Below are positions 1 to 12,550 of a stretch of 64,000 bases of DNA, piece by piece. The DNA comes from Acanthopleura granulata. Lineage: Eukaryota > Mollusca > Polyplacophora > Chitonida > Chitonidae. The notes beneath the pieces were generated by a model. It saw only the letters and a program-made list of their open reading frames with translations. It was not told where the DNA came from and searched no databases. Positions within the stretch are counted from its first letter, which is position 1; each line of letters opens with the position of its first letter. The position numbers and the translations under genes were made by a program. The stretch covers positions 4,807,186 to 4,871,185 of the forward strand of contig JABBOT010000005.1 in assembly GCA_016165875.1 (NCBI GenBank), in the 5' to 3' direction.

Positions 1-1404
1 AAAAGACTTCTTTCACGTGCACATGTCGCTATTTTGTGATGAAATGTCATAAATGTACGCGTAGAAAAGACAATAACAAACGTCAAAATTACCTACGTCA
101 TTTACTGAAGATGGGACATTGACAGAAGTCCAACGTGGGGAGTATTACATGATATTATTGAGGTAATGGTGCTAAGTCACAGTCAGTAGAGCATGTTGCA
201 CAAAGCAACAGCTTTCACGTCGCGCAACAAGGTCCTAATTCACCGTAGCTCCACCTGTTGCTGGAGTAAAATTGTTGAAAACAAATTTGTAAGGTTAAAA
301 ATCGTTTTGAAAATCCTGCATCCGGATCCCGATGCGAATCAACATGCATTGAAATGGAATGGATTTGTCCTAGGCTTAAGGCCAGCTTGTGTACAAATAT
401 CATCCAAACCCCTGATAGATACGAATACGATAGATCGGGCGTGGATAAACGGCTTTATCCACTGAATACAGATTTTATTACTTTGAAGTGAAAGCGTTTG
501 GAAAGTACTTTAATTGAACGTAACAGATTTGTCGTTCATGTCAGTCTGAAACAAAGCTCATCGTGTGCTTAGGAACGGCAGAAAGTATCCCCGAGTTTGA
601 CCTTTGGGATGAGAGTAAATATGATCCACATATTTCACTAAGTACTTCTGACGAAAAACTCCCAGAGAGCAATAGAAAAGTAATATAGTCTCTACCTTGT
701 CCTAATTGCTGAAGCGAAATAAAATGGGTTCAGATGCTCACTGTTATGGCAATTTCTTTATATATCGCATTAAATTTTCTCCATAGTTTGATAGGAACCA
801 TTCACAGTTTGCTTATGAGGTAAAGTTATATGCCGTGAATTCCTACAACTGTATGTTATGAAATTTACAGTGTCATGTTTTTTGATTTCTGCACGCAAGG
901 AACTGTGACAGCACGGCACTGCGTCGTCGATTATCAACTGAAAAACATTGAGCAAACAGCCTGCCTCAACCTTTAACATTTGACAGGTACAGAATATGAC
1001 ATCTCTCACTGCATTGGATATGGTTGACCATTGCCAATGTCGAATCAGCCCCCACTTAAAATGGATGCATCCTCTTAGTGCACAGACGTTTGATTGCATG
1101 TTATTATTTGGGTATTGTTTTTAGACTAAACCTATTGATCTGTCATTTCTGACTACATGGTGGTGGGTTCGGCTCGATTCGCGTCATTTCGGCGGAGAAG
1201 ATTACAGGTGTATGTGCACAAAGATAGTCAAACAGAGCATAAAGCAAGCACTCTGTTGTTATTTAGAAGTAGCTCAAATGTCTGTCGTAGGCACGAAAAA
1301 TGTCGGTATTCCTCTGAGAACGACGTATGAAGTTCCTGTCGATGAAATTAAAAATATTGCTGTTCTTGTACATCCTACTTACGCCGTGATACCCAAATTT
1401 TAGT

Positions 1405-1668
1405 TTGTGTTTACTAAGAGGTCATAATGATATTATAATGAATGTGGAAATGATGATGAAATGTCTGACCAATAAATATCTTTTCAAAAGAAGCAAAAAC
1501 AGACTCGACAGTCTACGATCCCAGTGGTCGTTGTTTGCGAACAGACCCGTCCTTTTCCCACCCATAACTGAGAAAGCATTCACGATGTTGTCAAGAGGAA
1601 GTAGTTGTTTACTGGACTTGGTTCTTGCTATGACTGATTACGATGGGTATTGTATTGTCCCAACCTAA
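1405..1668 (+). pseudogene. Conserved ORF relic, unit A copy
   Basis: A reading frame of 87 codons that contains a block (KRSKNRLDSLRSQWSLFANR) found in frame in all three tandem units. Relative to units B and C it has amino-acid changes and a shifted C-terminus, because a frame change before the shared aggaagtag stop extends it. I do not recognise a family. It could be the end of an old exon carried by the duplicated unit, or simply DNA whose frame has stayed open by chance. Confidence 0.3.
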
Positions 1669-2040
1669 TTACAGCCAGGCTTTACAGGAGTCATTAGCTA
1701 CATCAGTACTCTATCATGTAGATATCGGTGGGCGATTCCCACAGGCAGATCTGTTGTCGCACGTAATCTAAACAGAGGGGAATATCGACTCGAAATGCGA
1801 AATTGAACCTCTGCTGGAAAATAGTTTATTTGAGATAAACCTGTAGGTCAACCCGCGGATCCAAACGCAGGAGTGTTACAAATCCCGGAGTTAAACGTTG
1901 TCCAGAAACTGAAAACGTCGTCTTTGTTGTACGATCTAGTATATCCCGTTACAGTTATTAATTCTATGTAGAGCTTGGTAAATATAATTTGAAATGGACC
2001 GGGAGAATTCTCGAGTAAAGGTATTTTGGACCGGTAAAAA

Positions 2041-2678
2041 AAGTGCTCTGTGTGAAGAGTTTCAGCTGCCAACACTATCTATTCGTCGCAGAGTTGCAGA
2101 TTTAAAAGTTTTACACAAATGTGTTCACTCTATCGTTCACACGCCTTACCTAGTAAAACAGGTCAATTTGAATTTTCCCTATCCGGCCTTACGACAAACG
2201 GCAACTTTCCGGCCTGCATCAACTAGAATTAACGCTCGAAAACATCCTTTTTTCCCTCGAGCCATGAATTTATATAACGACCTGAGTTCTGATCACTCCA
2301 TTGATATTCTGGCTTCAGAACAATCTGTTAGAAGGTCAGTTCACTCAATTCTTTTCCAACAGTTTTTCTCTGAATTTTATACATTTTTTAACCTATTTCA
2401 TGGCCTTCGCTTCTTAATGGTTTACACATTTTACGAAATTTCAACAAGAGTAGTAGTATATGTTCACCTATGTTTACACTTAGGTTTATAGCAGTTCTGT
2501 ACCAAGAATTACATCATATGTTTGCCTGTGTTTATACTACCTTTGTACAAAGAATAGTATTTTATATTTATCTGGCTTTACATATATCTATTGCACGCTG
2601 CTGTTACTTTGCATCCCTGTTATCAGACCGGTAAATGCCTGTTGGCTCTGAATATTAATAAACCATAAACCATAAATC
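2041..2678 (+). mobile_element. 5'-truncated non-LTR retrotransposon (LINE) 3' end
   Basis: From 2042 the frame reads into a protein tail beginning SALCEEFQLPTLSIRRRVAD and containing FFPRAMNLYNDL. This resembles the final segment of LINE ORF2 proteins downstream of the reverse transcriptase, where a basic helix is followed by an F-P-R-x-x-x-x-W/Y-N-x-L motif. The frame ends at 2491, followed by a short 3' region and the tail ataaaccataaaccataaat, a typical LINE 3' end of short tandem repeats. The first 16 codons of the open frame (from 1994) belong to the host unit. Units B and C lack this insert, and about 340 bp of unit sequence present in B (about 9250-9590) is missing around it. Dead on arrival: no reverse transcriptase domain. 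Confidence 0.75.
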
Positions 2679-5310
2679 AAGCATCCAGGCATGCATGAAC
2701 CGGGGGCAAAGCAATCAGTGTACGGTATGTGTAGCAGCTAAAAGCCATGGTTAGTTAGCTCGACTGCGTTAATATAAAGTAAGAAACAATGCCTGCGTGA
2801 TGTGTCATCAATGATATGAGCAATCGTTTAAGAAAAATAGAGTAGTGCCCAACTGGTTCGAATATGTTGGGATTATATCGTTAATCTATCCCATATACCA
2901 GGTACGAGTACTAGAGTACTTTTTATGTCTATGTGATTATTTTGGCTTCATTATTGTCTCGCCATACATGTGCTTTGGCCATCAGGTACTATCGTTTGTG
3001 GGTGGACAGGTTTACATTTAGATTTAGAGCTCCATATAAGGGAATTTCCCACGGCAGTCGTACTGCTCTGGCAGTATCCTTCAGAAATGATTTGCGTCAC
3101 TACTGGTTGTATAAAGTGTGTTCTTCAACATTTTCGGAAACAATGAAAGCCGACGAAAATTTTAGCTAGGTTTCATAAAAGGTATTTTGTGTTCGATTTT
3201 GACCAGTAATTTCATATTGTCGCTGAATTTCTGTGCCCTGTACAGTTCTGCGACAAAACAAGTCTTGTCAGCAATTTGGCAACCTTGCAAAATGCGGCAA
3301 TGGTTAAACAACTTTTGATACTTTTCGATTTTTGACTGACCATAGAGTTTGGCGACCACTTCGGATTTTATATAAAAAATACTTTTATAAACCTTCTTAT
3401 AAAAATATTTAATAGATGTGGGTAAAATTTTACGTATTGTTACTACATACTACAAAAAGATTTGAATTCCTCATGCAAATTTGGATCTGGGAGACCAATG
3501 AAAATAGTGCAAATGTATGCCAAACCTAAAAACTGCGAAGATTCATTGAATGAAAACATTCTGTAGCAAGACCTTTTTCCTATCTGGGCAATGAATTTGT
3601 GAGTAATATTTCTTACGTTATGACGATAAAACCTTTCAGAAATTGCTAACGTCTTCTCTTATATGTAACATGGTGGCCTTGTGTATGACAGCATGAAACC
3701 AATCATAGCAGTTTACCTCCGCAAGCGGAAAACTCTTTCCAGCATTTAAAAAAGCGGTCCAAAGCTGTGTAGCTCTTTGTTCTTCCCACAGCACGTCACA
3801 TTTTTTGGTGTATGTGTGTGTTCCAAAAACACTGAGGTAGGACATAAGCACTACAAGGCTAGCTAACAAAAAGCGGTGTGTTTTTTAACTGCAACACGTA
3901 CCGATTGTGTAGGCCGTCAGAATTTGTTCTGGATGGTGTAAACACATACATGTACTTGTAGATAATGGGAAGGAAAAAAAACACTGTCAATATATTACCC
4001 AGCTTGTCTTTCCTGTTTAGTCATGATGAATTAATTTGATATCTGAATGCATTTTTTCAACTGACTGAATTATGAACGTTTTCCTAACAGCATATTTCCG
4101 GAAGTCGATGCGTTGTGTTATGTATCTTAAAGGCTAACTATGGTCACTGCGTAATGGGTGCGGTATAAAGTTTCGAAGCTTTTGGCCCCGGTATAAAATT
4201 CTATTAAACTGCATTAATAGGTTTTGACCACAAAGGTGAGCTAGTTTTTTGCCCAGTAGTTGTGTTTGTGATGTACTGCAGTAGTGCTAGGCATCAAACT
4301 AACCTATGCTGAGATGGCATAAATGCGGCTGAGGTAGCACTGCTGGAGAATTAAACTTGCCTGACAGGGTGCATAAACAGTTGCTCGTCGTTGTTGTAAA
4401 GGCTGGCCTGTTTTTTGGGGAGAATTGACGGAAAACTGGTGCGTCCACCTATGCGTATTATGTTTTTTTTGTGTGTGTGTGTTGATAAATGAGCATTTGA
4501 AAACCGGACAGGAAAGAATATCGTGCGGGAGTCGAAATTGGGTCAGTATTGAGCGAAAGGTCACTGTTTTATACATATTTTGAACATTTTAGTGCAAGAA
4601 ATGTACTTTTCGAAGACTAGCACATGGTTGGAGGTGTGATATAACATGTTGCATGAGTTAATTTATGCAGTTTTAAGGTATATTTTGGGTGTAACTGGTG
4701 ATAAGAATGATATTATCAGGACAGATTTTTGTCATTTTGGGGATCTGTGCTGTCTGCGCATTTTTTCTTGACATTCCCATGCAAAACTGTAGACTGCACC
4801 CAATAACTGATTTCTGCAGCCATCAGACGCTGTATCATATACGTTATGCAACATGGTATGTTTGGTAATGATTTATTTATGCTGTGAGTGCTTTATCGTG
4901 TGTGCTTGATTGTTTTTTCGCGTTCAAGGCGTCTAGGATGATGGAAAGAGGTAACTGAATCTAACACTGAATCTCCAACACTACAGACTAGTGTTTAGGC
5001 TCAATATAATGATTCAAGGCGCAGTGTTCTTTATAACCGGGGGTGGGGAGATGAGGTGGAGGGTGGGTGATGAGAGCTGCGAATAAAATACATTACTAAA
5101 TATGCACGTTTTGATGAAAACAAGAAAAACCCCCCTCAGATTATGGCACAAAAATAACAAAGACGTTAACTGATCCAAAAAGACAGGGAGTATATTTTTA
5201 TCAGTAAACACACACAGTTATGTAAATAACGTCTTGAATGGTGCATATACGCTGTATAAATTATGACTTAATTATAAATAAAAACAAAGCAGAAACTGTT
5301 ACATGGGTCG

Positions 5311-5632
5311 TCATGATCTAGTCAAGGTGGAAACCATTAGGATGACATTGTCTATGGAGAGTCTCTTGTCCACGGGACGGAGGCAGGCCTCCCCTATCTC
5401 ACGTAGTCCGCATTGGTAAGAAATGTCGTCCAGTATTTTACCCAAACTGTAAACGTCTGAGGGTGGTCTAGTCGGCTGGCCGTCTAAGACTTCCGGTGCC
5501 AGATGCGCACGTGGGTGTCTTTCACCTGGTTTTTTGAAAACGGCTAAACCGAAGTCTCTTGTCTTGACCTCAAACTGGCCGGACTGCCAATTCACGACAG
5601 TATTGTCTTCCTTTAAATCATTCAGCCGCACG

Positions 5633-5666
<34 letters not shown>

Positions 5667-6301
5667 GGTGGGGGAGAGGGGGGCTGCTTTTTACTCCAAC
5701 AGCTGGTTGACGGACGATTTTAGTCCAAGTTTCGTGTGACAAGTAGTAGAAGTCGTACAGTACATCGTCTAGCGTTACGCCGTGACTCCTGTACAATGGG
5801 CATCCGGAAGTCCGGGCCGTAAGAGATCCCGAAGAACTGAGGCACAAAGCACGTATCACTGAGGTAACACAGAAGCTTAACCTCTGGTAAAATGCCCACA
5901 GAGGTGGAATGGTCCTCGTAGAACGATTTGATGACGACCTGTTTGATGCCGGCCAAATTTGTGAGGGATGCCGTGCCAAATGCTCCTTCTCCGACCACCG
6001 TCCTGTCAGCGGACACATGCCTGTGGTAGAGGAGCGTCTCCGCCAGAGTTTCCATTTTGTCCATTTCCTTTGTCCAGAGAAGGTGTGGTGAAAGGAGGTG
6101 GTACGGACGACCGGTGATGATCATAGTGGAATCTCGCGGCCTCCACAAATACACTCGACCACATCGAGGCTCCTGATTCTTAAGGAGACACTCAAACAAA
6201 ACAATCGTCTCTCCCAACAGAAACACGGGGAAGGCCCACTTGAGAACTCGAAGTTGAGAAGGTAGTCCATTGTTTCAACTTGAGGGAACGTTGACGAAGT
6301 C
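5311..6301 (-). pseudogene. Protein kinase pseudogene (unit A paralogue)
   Basis: Broken paralogue of the kinase exon at 11318-12550. It keeps the same 5' splice acceptor (gtattaacacag) and stop position. The upstream frame carries the N-terminal region (TMIITGRPYHL), the glycine loop GEGAFGTA and the VVIK lysine. A frameshift near 5780-5790 moves the remainder into another frame, which contains LNDLKEDN, RDFGLA and APEVLDGQPTRP and ends at the same C-terminal TLTRS. A TG/CA dinucleotide tract (5637-5665) replaces the residues just before the catalytic loop with a His-Thr run. About 270 bp of the linker between the N-terminal region and the kinase domain is missing. No single frame gives a complete kinase, so it is most likely non-functional. 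Confidence 0.8.
5637..5665. repeat. (TG)n microsatellite inside the kinase pseudogene
   Basis: A 29-bp uninterrupted TG run at the position of the segment that reads TIHKKAV in the intact paralogue. On the coding strand it reads as alternating His-Thr codons, an expansion tolerated only because this copy is already broken or one that helped to break it. Confidence 0.95.
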
Positions 6302-8641
6302 CTGTGTTAATACAGACCCAGATGATTTATTTCTCATTCTCTCTTAAAAGACTACCAGTACAGGTGAATGGAATTCTTCGAAGAAGACTTAATTTAAAAG
6401 CTTACTTTTGACTTTACGCTACGCTGTAATTTGAATTAGTTGTGGTGCGTTTAATTTAGCCATTGGAATAGGCAACCCGCATGTCCATTCCACAACAAAA
6501 CCCGACCAAAAGTACACATTCGCTCTGTCATAAAACTGCCTACAAGCTTTTCTTGCAGCATGGGTGAATTAGCGAAGATTAGGTATTTATCTTGAAAGGT
6601 AGAACTCCCCACGGAGTTGACAGTGTTGGAAACACCTTTGCCTCGTTGTAATCGTTTGCTTTCTCAGCAGTCACGTCGTTTTAGTACACAGCCAGTAACA
6701 TATCAGAAAAGACTTCTTCCAGATGTATATGTTGCAGTTGTATGATGTGACGTCATAAATGTAGGCGTAAGAAAGGCAATAATACACATCACAGTTACCC
6801 ACGTAATATACTGAAGACACGATACCGGCAGTAGTTAAAGGGGGGTCGTATTCCGTCATTTTCATTGACGTTATAGTGCGACAACCATATGCAGCATGCA
6901 GCAGATTTCACGTCGTGCAACAAAAATTCTAATTCAACGCACCTCCACTTGTTGCAGGAAAAATTTGTGTGGTGAAAAATCCTTTTAAAAGTCCTGCATT
7001 TGCTCCCAATCCGAATGAGCCTGCATTTAAATGGAATGGACTTGTCCTAGGCCTAAGGCCAACCTGTGTGTAAACCAGATTCAAATCCCTGCAGTGGCAT
7101 TTCCCCTAAAGTTTTTGATAGACAAAGGAGACAAAACGTGCTTTTTAACAGATGTAGCAAATCTGTGCACAGGTGTTGGGATACTATAGGTGTGTTCCAG
7201 AATGTATAGAACTATATTCACATAAGTATATCTGCCAAGGACGAGATTAATTGCATATAGGTAGTTCTGCGCTATGAATACGACTTATCTTTCATTGATC
7301 AAGGACATCACTGACTGATTATAGATAATATTACGCTCAACTGAAAGCTTTGAGAAAACACTTTAATTGAAGAAAACAGTTTTGTCTCCCATGTCAGTCT
7401 GAAATATAGTGCATCGTGAGCTGAAGTATGACCCAGGTTTGAGCTTTGGGATGAGAGTAAATAGGATCAACATATTTGACTAAGTACTTCTGACGAAAAC
7501 CTCTCAACAAAAATGTAATATGATCTCCAAATCGCCGAAGTGAGATATGGGCTCTGAAACATAGCTGTGTTGCAGCATATTGGTTGTATATCGTATTGCA
7601 GTTTTTCTTTCCGTATATTGATCGGAGCTCTTCACAATTTGCTTATGACGTAAAGTTATATGCAATGAATTCAAACGATTATATATTGTGAATGTTTGCA
7701 GGGGCATGTTTTATTGGTCCTGCATGACAGGGACTGTGACAGCACGACACTGTGTCGTCGATTATCAGCTGAAAAACACTGAACAACCAGCCGGCCTCAA
7801 CCTTTAACATTAAATAGGTACACAGGAAATGTCATGTTCGTGCCTACAGTATTCAAATAAAAAGCTGCACATGTATGGTATTTAACAGAACATTGCCAGT
7901 GTCGGATCAATCCACACTTAAATGGATATGTCTTCATATTGCCAGGCCACGTGCACGCACCTTTTATTACATGTTATTATTCGGGTGATTGTTTTCGGAC
8001 AAAACATATTGATTTGTTATTCGTCAGTATACAGTGCTGGGCTGAGCTCCATTCATGTGACGTCTGCGGAGAAGATTAGTGTTGTGTGTTCACAAAGATA
8101 ATTAATAGAGCATAAAGAGAACATTCTGTTATTATTTAGAAGTAGATGGAATGTCCGTCGTACGAACGAAATATGTAGTGAACAAGTCCTTCAAATTGAT
8201 ATAATTTCCTTCAACCAATGAGAACGAACTTTGCAGCCTAGGAAATTGTGATTATTGTTGTTCACGTACTTATCATGCTGACAAATATTGTTCGGTCACC
8301 CTGTAAAGACAGAAATCGTAAAGCCAACTATAAGAGCCGTGCTTTATCCACCGAAAATGCAAGTTTAATATTTAAAGCTGTGGGGAATTATTTGTATAGG
8401 ATCCACAGCTTTATGGCAGTAGTTCTCTATGGACTGACCACTGTTGACTGGAACAACCTGAATCCCTAAAACACATCTTTAACTGTCTTAGAGCAAATCA
8501 TTGCATAGAATGGAGACGCCATGTACATGTAAAGTAATTTATGTATATATGTATGTCTTAACATGTTAATTAGCGATCCCATTTACTGCTTGATACCTCA
8601 AGTTTAACTTTTGTTCGTCCGAAGGTCATTTTAATAATATA

Positions 8642-8809
8642 ATGAATGTGGAAATGATGATAAAATGTCTGCTGAATAAATATCATTTCAAAAGAAGCAA
8701 AAACAGGCTCTACAGTCTACGATCTCAATGGTCATTGTTTGCGGACAGACCCGTACTTTTGCCACCTATAACTGGAGAAAGCGTTCACGATGTTGTCATG
8801 AGGAAGTAG
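8642..8809 (+). other. Short conserved ORF, unit B copy (55 aa)
   Basis: Reads MNVEMMIKCLLNKYHF, then KRSKNRLYSLRSQWSLFADR, and ends VHDVVMRK before TAG. It is nearly identical at amino-acid level to the unit C copy (14781-14975) and related to the unit A copy. The substitutions between B and C leave the frame open, which could mean past or present coding use, but the segment is too short to judge. Family not recognised. Confidence 0.3.
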
Positions 8810-11317
8810 TTGCTTGCTGGACTTGGTCCTTGTCATGACTGATCACAATGGGTATTGTATTGTCTCAGTTTAATTACAGCCAGGCTTTACATGAGTCGTT
8901 AGCTACATAAGTACACTTTCATGTAGCTATCGGTGAGCGATTCCCACAGGCAAATCTGTTGTCGGCCGTAATCTAAACAGATGGGAATATCGACCCTAAA
9001 TGAGAAATGGAACCGCGGCTGGAAAATAGTTTATTTGAGATAAACCTGTAGGTCCACCCGTTGAACCAAATGCAGGAGTGTTAGAAATCCCGGAGTTAAA
9101 CGTTGTCCAGAAAACTGAAAGCGTCGTCTTTGCTGCACGATCTAGTATATCCCGTTACAGTTATTAATACTAAGATGGCTATGTAGAGCTTGGTAAATAT
9201 AATTTGAAATGGACCGGGAGAATTCTCGAGTAAAGGTATTTTGGACCGGAAAAATACATGCATGTGTATTTCTACAGGTGGAAATGAGCGCCAGTGTTTC
9301 TTGGTATAGTCTTAGAGGATGTTTTAGAGAACAGAGCATATAGCACGGGCTGTCCGTGAATCAATACGGCTATGGCGTGTTAATTGACAGGAAGATAATG
9401 TCAATAACCATAGGATGTATAACACGTCTCGAGGTAAAAAGACATAAATACAGAATAATGGGATTTCAGTCATTCAAAAAGTGTCGCCGGATTCATAGAT
9501 TGTTTCTTTTTAGCTGCATTGCAAATATGTTTATCTGAACATCGAAATGCAGTGGAGGCGGATTGAGTCTTCTGGTTACATATAAACAAGCACCCAGTCA
9601 TGTATAAAGCGGATGCAGATGAATCAGTCAGCAGATACATGTAGCAGCTAAAAGCCATGGTTAGTTAGTGTGACTGCGTTCATGCATTGAATGTCAGTAG
9701 CCTCATTTGCGATGAACACTTTATTGCAAATATAAAGTACGGAGTATTGTAGGGTATCACCTGTGATAGATGATATGGACAATCGTTCAAGAAAACTTGA
9801 ATAATGTCTAACTGGTTTGAATATGTAGGTGTTATATCGTTTAACTCTGCTAAACAACAGTATGAGTATTGCAGTACTTTTATATCTGTGTGATTATTTT
9901 GGTTTGATTAGTGTCTTGCAACACGTGTGCTACGGCCTTCATGGGCTACCGTTTGAGTGTGGACAACTTTGGACGTAGCTTTAGGATGAGCGTCGTATAA
10001 GGTGACTGCCCATGCCAGTCGTACTGCTGGGGCAGTATCTTGCAGCATTGGCTTTTTATACATGTGCACCTAACCCAAATTCGTGTTGAGAACAGGCCTA
10101 TTTTACTACAGGTGGTGTAAAGTATGTTTGGTGCCTTCGGCATGATTCTTCAGTGGCGGCATCACGTAATCGGCGTGGACTCGCCCTGCCACAAGAAGAC
10201 ACAGTACGCATGAGTACGATGCAAAACCCTAATCATACATATACATACATGTATGTACATTAAAGCTAGAATGAAGATTTGAGCCGCGACCATTATTTAC
10301 TTTTCTTCTCATTGTCGAACAATATTATCTTTTGCTTTTAGAGTAAAAGTTTTAAACTGGACAAAATCACATTCTGCAACACCCTTGCCAACGCACCCCC
10401 TCCCTCCTCCAACCTTTTGCCTCCCTCCGCTGACATATAATTCATCTCTACATCCCTTTCATCCACCATGCCTACACGTAAGCCTTTTGCCCCGTTGGTA
10501 TGCTGAAAAACGTGTGAGTACAGGCTGTCTCAAAAACTCAGAAAGGTTAAGAGGTTTTACAGTCAAAATACCGGAATGGTTAAGACTTAAGGTATAAAGC
10601 GAACACGTACATTTACATGTACTTGTAAATAATGGTAAAAACAAATGAAACACTTTTAAATATTTCATCTAGTTTCACTCTACGGTTCTTAATTTCGGAA
10701 TGCTTTCTTTCAACTTACTTAACTATGAAAGTTTTCGTCACAGTATATTTCCGGACGTCGATTCCTTGTGTTATGTATCCTAAAGATTGATTATGGTCAT
10801 AGTGAAATGGCAGATTTCTGCAGCCACTTGTCGCTACATCGTATGACACGTGTAACATGGTATGTTTGGTAATCATTTATTTATGTGGTAAGTGGTTTAT
10901 CATGTCTGCTTGATTGTTTTCTGGCGTCCAAGGCGGCTAGAATGATGGGAAGAGAAGACTGAATCTAATACCAAAACTCCGGCATTACGGATTAGGCGCG
11001 GTGCTATATGATGATTTCACGTGTAGCCTTGCTTAAAAACCCCGTTGGTGAAAGCCGCGAAAAAACTACATTCATAATTACCCATATTTTCAAATGTGTT
11101 ATTCAGTAAAGATAGGCTGAAAGACACTTTTTGATGGAACCCACAAAAAAACTTACATTATGGCTTTAATGTAACAGCACGTTAAATGATAAAAAAGACA
11201 GAGTGTATATTTTTGTCAGTAAAGATACACAGTTATGTGTATAATGTCTTTAAAGATACACAGTATAAATTATGCCTTGCATCAATAAAAACAAAGCAGA
11301 AACTGTTACATGGGTCG

Positions 11318-12550
11318 TCATGATCTAGTCAAGGTCGAAATCATTAGGATGACATTGTCTATGGAGGGTCTCTTGTCCACGGGACGCAGGCAGGCCTCCC
11401 CTATCTCACGTAGTCCACGGACAGAGCATTGGTAAGAAATGTCGTCCAATATTTTACCCAAACTGTAAATGTCTGAGGATGGTCTAGTCGGCTGGCCGTC
11501 TAAGACTTCTGGTGCTAGCTGCGCACGAAAGTGTTTCTCTTCCGGTGTCACGTGGTAAATTCGGCTTTCTTTAAACGTGGCCAGACCAAAGTCTATAAAC
11601 TTGACCTCGAAGTTGCCGGACTGGCAATCCACGAGGATGTTGTCTTCCTTTAAATCATTCAACAGCACGGCTTTCTTATGGATTGTCCTTACTCCAGCAG
11701 CCAGTTGACAGACGATGTTCATCCAGGCTTCGTCGGTCAAATTGTAGAACCCGTACAGAACATCATACAGGGTTACGCCTTGAGCGCAGTACTCCTGTAC
11801 AATGGACACCTGGAAGTCAGGGCTGTAAGAGACCCCGAATAACTGAGGCACAAAGCCCGTTTCACTGAGGTAACACAGGATCTTAGCCTCTTGCAAAATG
11901 TCCGCTGAGGTGGAATGTTCCTCGTAGAACGATTTAATGACGACCTGTTTGATGCCGGCCAAAGTGGTAAGGGATACCGTGCCGAATGCTCCTTCTCCGA
12001 CCGCCGTCCTGTCAGCGGACAGATGCCCGTGGGACAGGAGCGGTACTTCGATTTTAGACAGGTCTGTGGGCGTCTCCTCTGTAACCCACCAGATTCCTCT
12101 ACCATTATAGTCTGTTGTGTCAGGCATGGAGTTTGGGGCGTCACCAGAAGATGGGCCCTCAGTCGTTTCGCACTTCCAGTCAGCCTCTGTTGCTGCTTGG
12201 TTCACGAGTCCGTAGTGATACCTCTGTATGATACACGCCCCCAGTTGATAGAATGACACAGGAGTGTTGTCGTTTGGCTCTTCCTGTCGGGCCGGGTTTC
12301 CACTTTGTCTCTTCCCTTTGTCCGGGAGAGGCTGTGATGGAATGAGGTGGTACGGACGACCAGTTATGATCATCGTGGAATCTCCTGGTCTCCACATGTA
12401 CACTCGATCACATCGAGACTTCTGAGTCTCCCGGAGACACTCAAACAAGCCAATCTTCTCTCCCCACAGAAACATGGAGTAAGCCCACTCTAGAACTCGG
12501 AACGAAGGAGATAGCCCATTGTTCCAACTTGAGGGAACGTTGATGAAGTC
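11318..12550 (-). CDS. Protein kinase, last exon (intact paralogue, unit B)
   Basis: Open for 410 residues from a splice acceptor (gtattaacacag before GAC TTC ATC AAC) to a TAG-type end at 11318; a Met 25 residues in would give a 385-aa protein. Numbered from that Met: an N-terminal segment with TMIITGRPYHL (34-44), a variable Pro/Ser/Thr-rich linker (about 50-150), then a kinase domain with glycine loop GEGAFGTV (160-167), VVIK lysine (181), helix-C Glu (about 196), catalytic loop LLNDLKEDN (271-279, Asp 274), IDFGLA (294-299) and APE (321-323). The catalytic Asp, Lys and Asn are present, but the usual His-Arg of HRD is replaced by Leu-Asn. All core residues for activity can be seen. The acceptor is conserved in unit A, so at least one upstream exon is expected; I could not locate it. 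Substrate and subfamily unknown. Confidence 0.75.
   Translation of the reverse strand, partial: DFINVPSSWNNGLSPSFRVLEWAYSMFLWGEKIGLFECLRETQKSRCDRVYMWRPGDSTMIITGRPYHLIPSQPLPDKGKRQSGNPARQEEPNDNTPVSFYQLGACIIQRYHYGLVNQAATEADWKCETTEGPSSGDAPNSMPDTTDYNGRGIWWVTEETPTDLSKIEVPLLSHGHLSADRTAVGEGAFGTVSLTTLAGIKQVVIKSFYEEHSTSADILQEAKILCYLSETGFVPQLFGVSYSPDFQVSIVQEYCAQGVTLYDVLYGFYNLTDEAWMNIVCQLAAGVRTIHKKAVLLNDLKEDNILVDCQSGNFEVKFIDFGLATFKESRIYHVTPEEKHFRAQLAPEVLDGQPTRPSSDIYSLGKILDDISYQCSVRGLREIGEACLRPVDKRPSIDNVILMISTLTRS

Larger units (their letters stand above)
1..6708. repeat. Tandem unit A (first of three), truncated at window edge
   Basis: The opening aaaagacttctt motif recurs at 6709 and 12963, and long stretches match in the same order and orientation: the block at ~190-440 matches ~6890-7080 and ~13145-13350; the block at ~1430-1640 matches 8630-8830 and 14800-14990. 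This unit carries a disrupted kinase exon (5311-6301, minus), a LINE fragment absent from the other two units, and extra DNA at ~3215-3900 and ~4170-4800 not found in unit B. Apart from those features I see no coding sequence here. The copies differ by many substitutions and indels, so the duplication is not recent. Confidence 0.85.

Noticed and set aside
8248..8469. 73-codon open frame in unit B
   Set aside because: The counterpart in unit C (~14400-14640) is broken by stops and indels, so it is not conserved as coding.
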